From NCBI GenBank assembly GCA_964535295.1, contig CAZHUW010000056.1:1-17618 (forward strand): a DNA stretch of 17,618 nt. The letters run 5' to 3'. The position numbers and the translations under genes were made by a program. Below, one piece after another: positions 15,613-17,618 of the stretch. The notes beneath the pieces are model-generated. The model searched no databases. It was not told where the DNA came from and saw nothing but the letters and a program-made list of their open reading frames with translations. The stretch's first letter is position 1. The number at the start of each line of letters is the position of its first letter. This DNA comes from SB21 sp964535295 (lineage in GTDB: Bacteria; CLD3; SB21).

Positions 15613-15641
15613 TGCAACATATGAAATTATAAATTGTCATT
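15613..15641 (+). promoter_or_regulatory. Candidate ECF-sigma promoter 2 for the plus-strand genes
   Basis: A second TGCAACA (15613-15619), 16 nt, then GTCATT (15636-15641), nearer the gene. A start near 15649 would give a leader of about 28 nt carrying the AAGGAG at 15663-15668. Its -10 box departs more from the other two, so it may be the weaker one. Confidence 0.5.
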
Positions 15642-15676
15642 TAAATAATCACAAACCTCAATGAAGGAGTTTAGCC

Positions 15677-16015
15677 ATGAATAACCTAGAAATCCTTATC
15701 CCGATCAGCCTTTTTTATATTGTCTATTTGATCATCAAGACGGTCAGCGACAATCGCCTGCGGCAGAAATTGATCGACAAAGGCCTTGTAGACGAAAAAG
15801 TAAAGTATCTGTTTGTCAAAAACTCCGAATTGCAGCCGATGCCCTCGTTGAAATGGGGTATTGTATTGATCGCGATCGGCGTGGCGCTCTTTGTGAACGC
15901 GATGTTCCCTCTGCTGATGGAAGGGCCAGCGTCCTTTGGATTTGTTTCCGTATTAGCCGGTCTCGCGTTTATTGTGTATTATTTTATTGCCAAAAGCCAA
16001 AAAGATTCGGAATAG
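15677..16015 (+). CDS. Small three-TM membrane protein (DUF6249-like)
   Basis: This 112-residue protein has TM segments at about 4-21, 58-80 and 86-104. A basic cytoplasm-type loop (RLRQKLIDKGLVDEKVK, 27-43) lies between the first two, and a charged tail ends the protein. The layout of a short N-terminal TM, an 'LIDKGL' loop and the 'SLKWGIVLIAIGVAL' second TM resembles DUF6249 proteins, which are often found beside sigma/anti-sigma genes; no biochemical function is known. AAGGAG (15663-15668) lies 8 nt before the ATG. It is the first gene behind two candidate ECF promoters and is followed after 29 nt by the repeat protein, so both probably share a transcript. Confidence 0.85.
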   Translation: MNNLEILIPISLFYIVYLIIKTVSDNRLRQKLIDKGLVDEKVKYLFVKNSELQPMPSLKWGIVLIAIGVALFVNAMFPLLMEGPASFGFVSVLAGLAFIVYYFIAKSQKDSE

Positions 16016-16044
16016 TTCAATGACTACCCATTAAGGAGAACACC

Positions 16045-17340
16045 ATGTTTCATTTGTCTTTGATCTGTGCCCTGATCTTCAATGTTTCGTCCGTACCTTT
16101 TAGCCCGGACGGAACGGGTTTTCAGGAAAGTAAAAAGCACCGGCATTTTCTTATCGGTTTCGAGAACGGTTACTCCGACGACGGTTCCGTGGATTATTAT
16201 TCCAACACGCTTTTAAGAAGCCTTGAGGTCAATGCGCAAGGTGATGTTGAACTGACAGACAACGACCTGGACATCAAACATATTTCACCGGACGGGTACG
16301 TCACGATCAGTGAACGCGATTGGCTCACTTACAGAACAGTGCGGTTCACGGCCGGTCCGGATGGGAAGGTCGAGAGGCGTTATACGATACAGGGACGCGA
16401 ATACGAATTTGATGCCGATGCGCAGATATGGTTTTCCAGAATCATGCAGGATATTGTTCGGGAAACCGGCCTCGGTGCAAAGTACCGGATCGAACGCATT
16501 TTGGAACGAAAAGGGGTTCAGTCGGCCATTCAGGAGATCACGTATGTAGGAAATAATTCCGCAAAACAGGTCTATTTTGAAGCCATTTTAAAATATCAGG
16601 ACCTCAGTTCTGATGCACTTCAAAAAGCAGTCGAAACTATCGCGAGAGAGATCTCAAGCAGTTCAAGGCTGGGCGATCTGCTGATCGCTACCGCTAAAAA
16701 TTTTCCAGAAGATTCCATTTTGACCGAGTCTTTGATTCATGCGGCGAGAGAGATTTCGTCCAGTTCCAAACAAAGCGAAGTTCTGATCGAGATCTCCCAA
16801 CTGCGTCATCTGGACAAAACGTCCGCCGTCGCTATGGCGGAGGCTATTCAGCACATTTCATCCAGTTCGGCCCAGGGAGCCGCTTTGGAGGCATTGGCCA
16901 AAAAATGTCCAGCCGATGACCGCGTCATTCGTGCCTATATTGAGACGGTCAAATCGGTCAGCTCTTCTTCGGTACAGGGTTCTGTCCTTAAAGCGCTAAC
17001 GGCAAAAAAAGATCTTAGCGATGACGTATTTATTATGATATTAAAAAGCATCGAACATATTTCTTCAAGTTCGGTTCAGGGCGATGTGCTGGAAGATGTT
17101 GCGGTGTATTGTCCTGATAACGACCGCGTACTTTCGGCATATTTGAATTCCGTTTCATTTGTTTCCTCTTCCAGCGTGCAGGGCCGTGCCGTAATGGCCA
17201 TGCTGAAAAAACCCAACATCAGTTCCAATATGTTAACCCGGACGATGAATTTTGCACGGGAAGAGATATCCAGTCGTTCGGTGCAGGACGAGATTGTGGA
17301 CCGGGTCATGGAACGGTTGTCAAAAAAATCCGAACGATAA
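16045..17340 (+). CDS. Repeat protein with tandem 34-residue [IV]SSSSxQG helical repeats
   Basis: This 431-residue protein has no family I can name firmly. The first 16-20 residues (MFHLSLICALIFNVSSVPFS) are hydrophobic and may be a signal peptide, though no Lys/Arg precedes the core. Residues about 30-130 form a domain of short strands (VRFTAGPDGKVERRYTIQG). From about 203 there are six tandem units of 34 residues starting at 203, 237, 271, 305, 339 and 373, and a last partial unit at 408. Each begins [IV]SSSS (ISSRS in the last) and continues xQGxxLxxL, like two short helices, so a HEAT-like solenoid is likely. I recall related 'ISSDYDKA..L' repeats in BlaR1/M56-type and anti-sigma-linked proteins. 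AAGGAG (16033-16038) lies 6 nt before the ATG. It probably binds a protein partner in the sigma-controlled operon. Confidence 0.85.
   Translation: MFHLSLICALIFNVSSVPFSPDGTGFQESKKHRHFLIGFENGYSDDGSVDYYSNTLLRSLEVNAQGDVELTDNDLDIKHISPDGYVTISERDWLTYRTVRFTAGPDGKVERRYTIQGREYEFDADAQIWFSRIMQDIVRETGLGAKYRIERILERKGVQSAIQEITYVGNNSAKQVYFEAILKYQDLSSDALQKAVETIAREISSSSRLGDLLIATAKNFPEDSILTESLIHAAREISSSSKQSEVLIEISQLRHLDKTSAVAMAEAIQHISSSSAQGAALEALAKKCPADDRVIRAYIETVKSVSSSSVQGSVLKALTAKKDLSDDVFIMILKSIEHISSSSVQGDVLEDVAVYCPDNDRVLSAYLNSVSFVSSSSVQGRAVMAMLKKPNISSNMLTRTMNFAREEISSRSVQDEIVDRVMERLSKKSER
16651..17310 (+). repeat. Coding 102-bp repeat array inside the 431-residue protein
   Basis: Repeat starts are at 16651, 16753, 16855, 16957, 17059 and 17161, exactly 102 bp apart, with a last unit at 17266 after one extra codon. 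The nucleotide sequences differ strongly: the Ser run uses TCA, AGC, AGT, TCC, TCT and TCG in different orders. The repeat is therefore conserved at protein level and is old, not a recent slippage array. Confidence 0.9.
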
Positions 17341-17380
17341 CTTTTCCGTAAATGGTTTTGTTAAAATGATAAGGGATCAA

Positions 17381-17618
17381 ATGAATCTAGAGATATCCGG
17401 TCTTAATAAAACTTATTCAAATGGTATAAAGGCCCTGAAAGGTGTTTCTCTCAGCATCCCCACGGGCATGTTCGGCCTGCTGGGGCCCAACGGGGCAGGG
17501 AAATCTTCATTGATGAGAACGCTGGCAACTTTGCAGGAGGCAGATTCCGGCAGCGCGTTCCTAGGAGAAATTGACGTATTGAAGGAAAAAGATAGCGTTC
17601 GAAAAATTTTAGGATACT
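17381..17618 (+). CDS. ABC transporter ATP-binding protein, N-terminal part (runs off the window)
   Basis: The first 79 residues of an ABC ATPase, which would power an exporter-type transporter at the inner membrane. It begins MNLEISGLNKTYSNGIKALK with the aromatic (A-loop) Tyr12, then VSLSIPTGMFGLLGPNGAGK with the Walker A motif GPNGAGKS at 35-42, then LATLQEADSGSAFLGEIDVL. The Q-loop, signature and Walker B are outside the window. The sequence is of the ABC-2 export type ('GLLGPNGAGKSSLMRTLATL', 'SGSAFL'). I start at the ATG at 17381, 6 nt after AAGG; an in-frame ATG at 17366 would add five residues. It lies 40 nt after the repeat-protein gene with no visible terminator, so it may belong to the same operon. 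Confidence 0.92.
   Translation, partial: MNLEISGLNKTYSNGIKALKGVSLSIPTGMFGLLGPNGAGKSSLMRTLATLQEADSGSAFLGEIDVLKEKDSVRKILGY

Noticed and set aside
16651..17310. 102-bp periodicity resembling a tandem or CRISPR-like array
   Set aside because: The period is inside an open reading frame, units share protein motifs but little DNA identity, and no identical direct repeats with spacers exist.

Overview
The window is 17.6 kb of bacterial chromosome with mixed base composition. It is dense in envelope and signal-transduction genes and holds no rRNA, tRNA, CRISPR or phage genes that I can see. Receptor-type Ser/Thr kinases with PD40/TolB-like or TPR sensors, a GAF-SpoIIE phosphatase, an ECF sigma/anti-sigma pair, REP-associated transposases and an outer-membrane-barrel-like protein suggest a Gram-negative, environmental bacterium, perhaps of the FCB superphylum or Acidobacteria type. 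Several starts have good AAGGAG-like ribosome sites. The taxonomic placement is inference only.

Region 1 (1-7,556, all minus strand) is a cluster of three paralogous membrane Ser/Thr kinases. In transcription order these are a kinase with a TolB-N-like domain and TPR repeats, a kinase with a PD40 beta-propeller, and a third kinase cut off by the window edge. A REP-associated tyrosine transposase (RAYT) flanked by inverted REP hairpins sits between the first two. A four-TM coiled-coil/zinc-ribbon protein sits between the second and third. A REP-like hairpin, intact at two kinases and decayed at the third, lies 17-19 nt upstream of each kinase start codon.

Region 2 (7,557-8,318) is a long leader with candidate promoters for the first kinase, followed by the broken remains of a second, different RAYT-family transposase that has lost its HUH motif.

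Region 3 (8,319-12,206, minus strand) holds a GAF-SpoIIE (RsbU-like) phosphatase, a YbhB/PEBP-family protein, a polytopic membrane protein and an AT-rich, secreted, barrel-like protein. Region 4 (12,330-14,369, plus strand) is oligopeptidase B with its full catalytic triad.

Region 5 (14,388-17,618) is the most interesting part. An ECF sigma factor and its zinc-finger anti-sigma factor overlap by ATGA on the minus strand. Facing away from them on the plus strand are a small DUF6249-like membrane protein, a 431-residue protein built from 34-residue repeats beginning [IV]SSSS, and the start of an ABC transporter ATPase. The shared 190-bp control region carries three TGCAACA-N16/17-GTC sites, one pointing at the sigma gene and two at the plus-strand genes, plus a perfect 11-bp inverted repeat. 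This looks like a self-contained sigma regulon: sigma and anti-sigma control themselves and a membrane protein, a repeat protein and perhaps the transporter.
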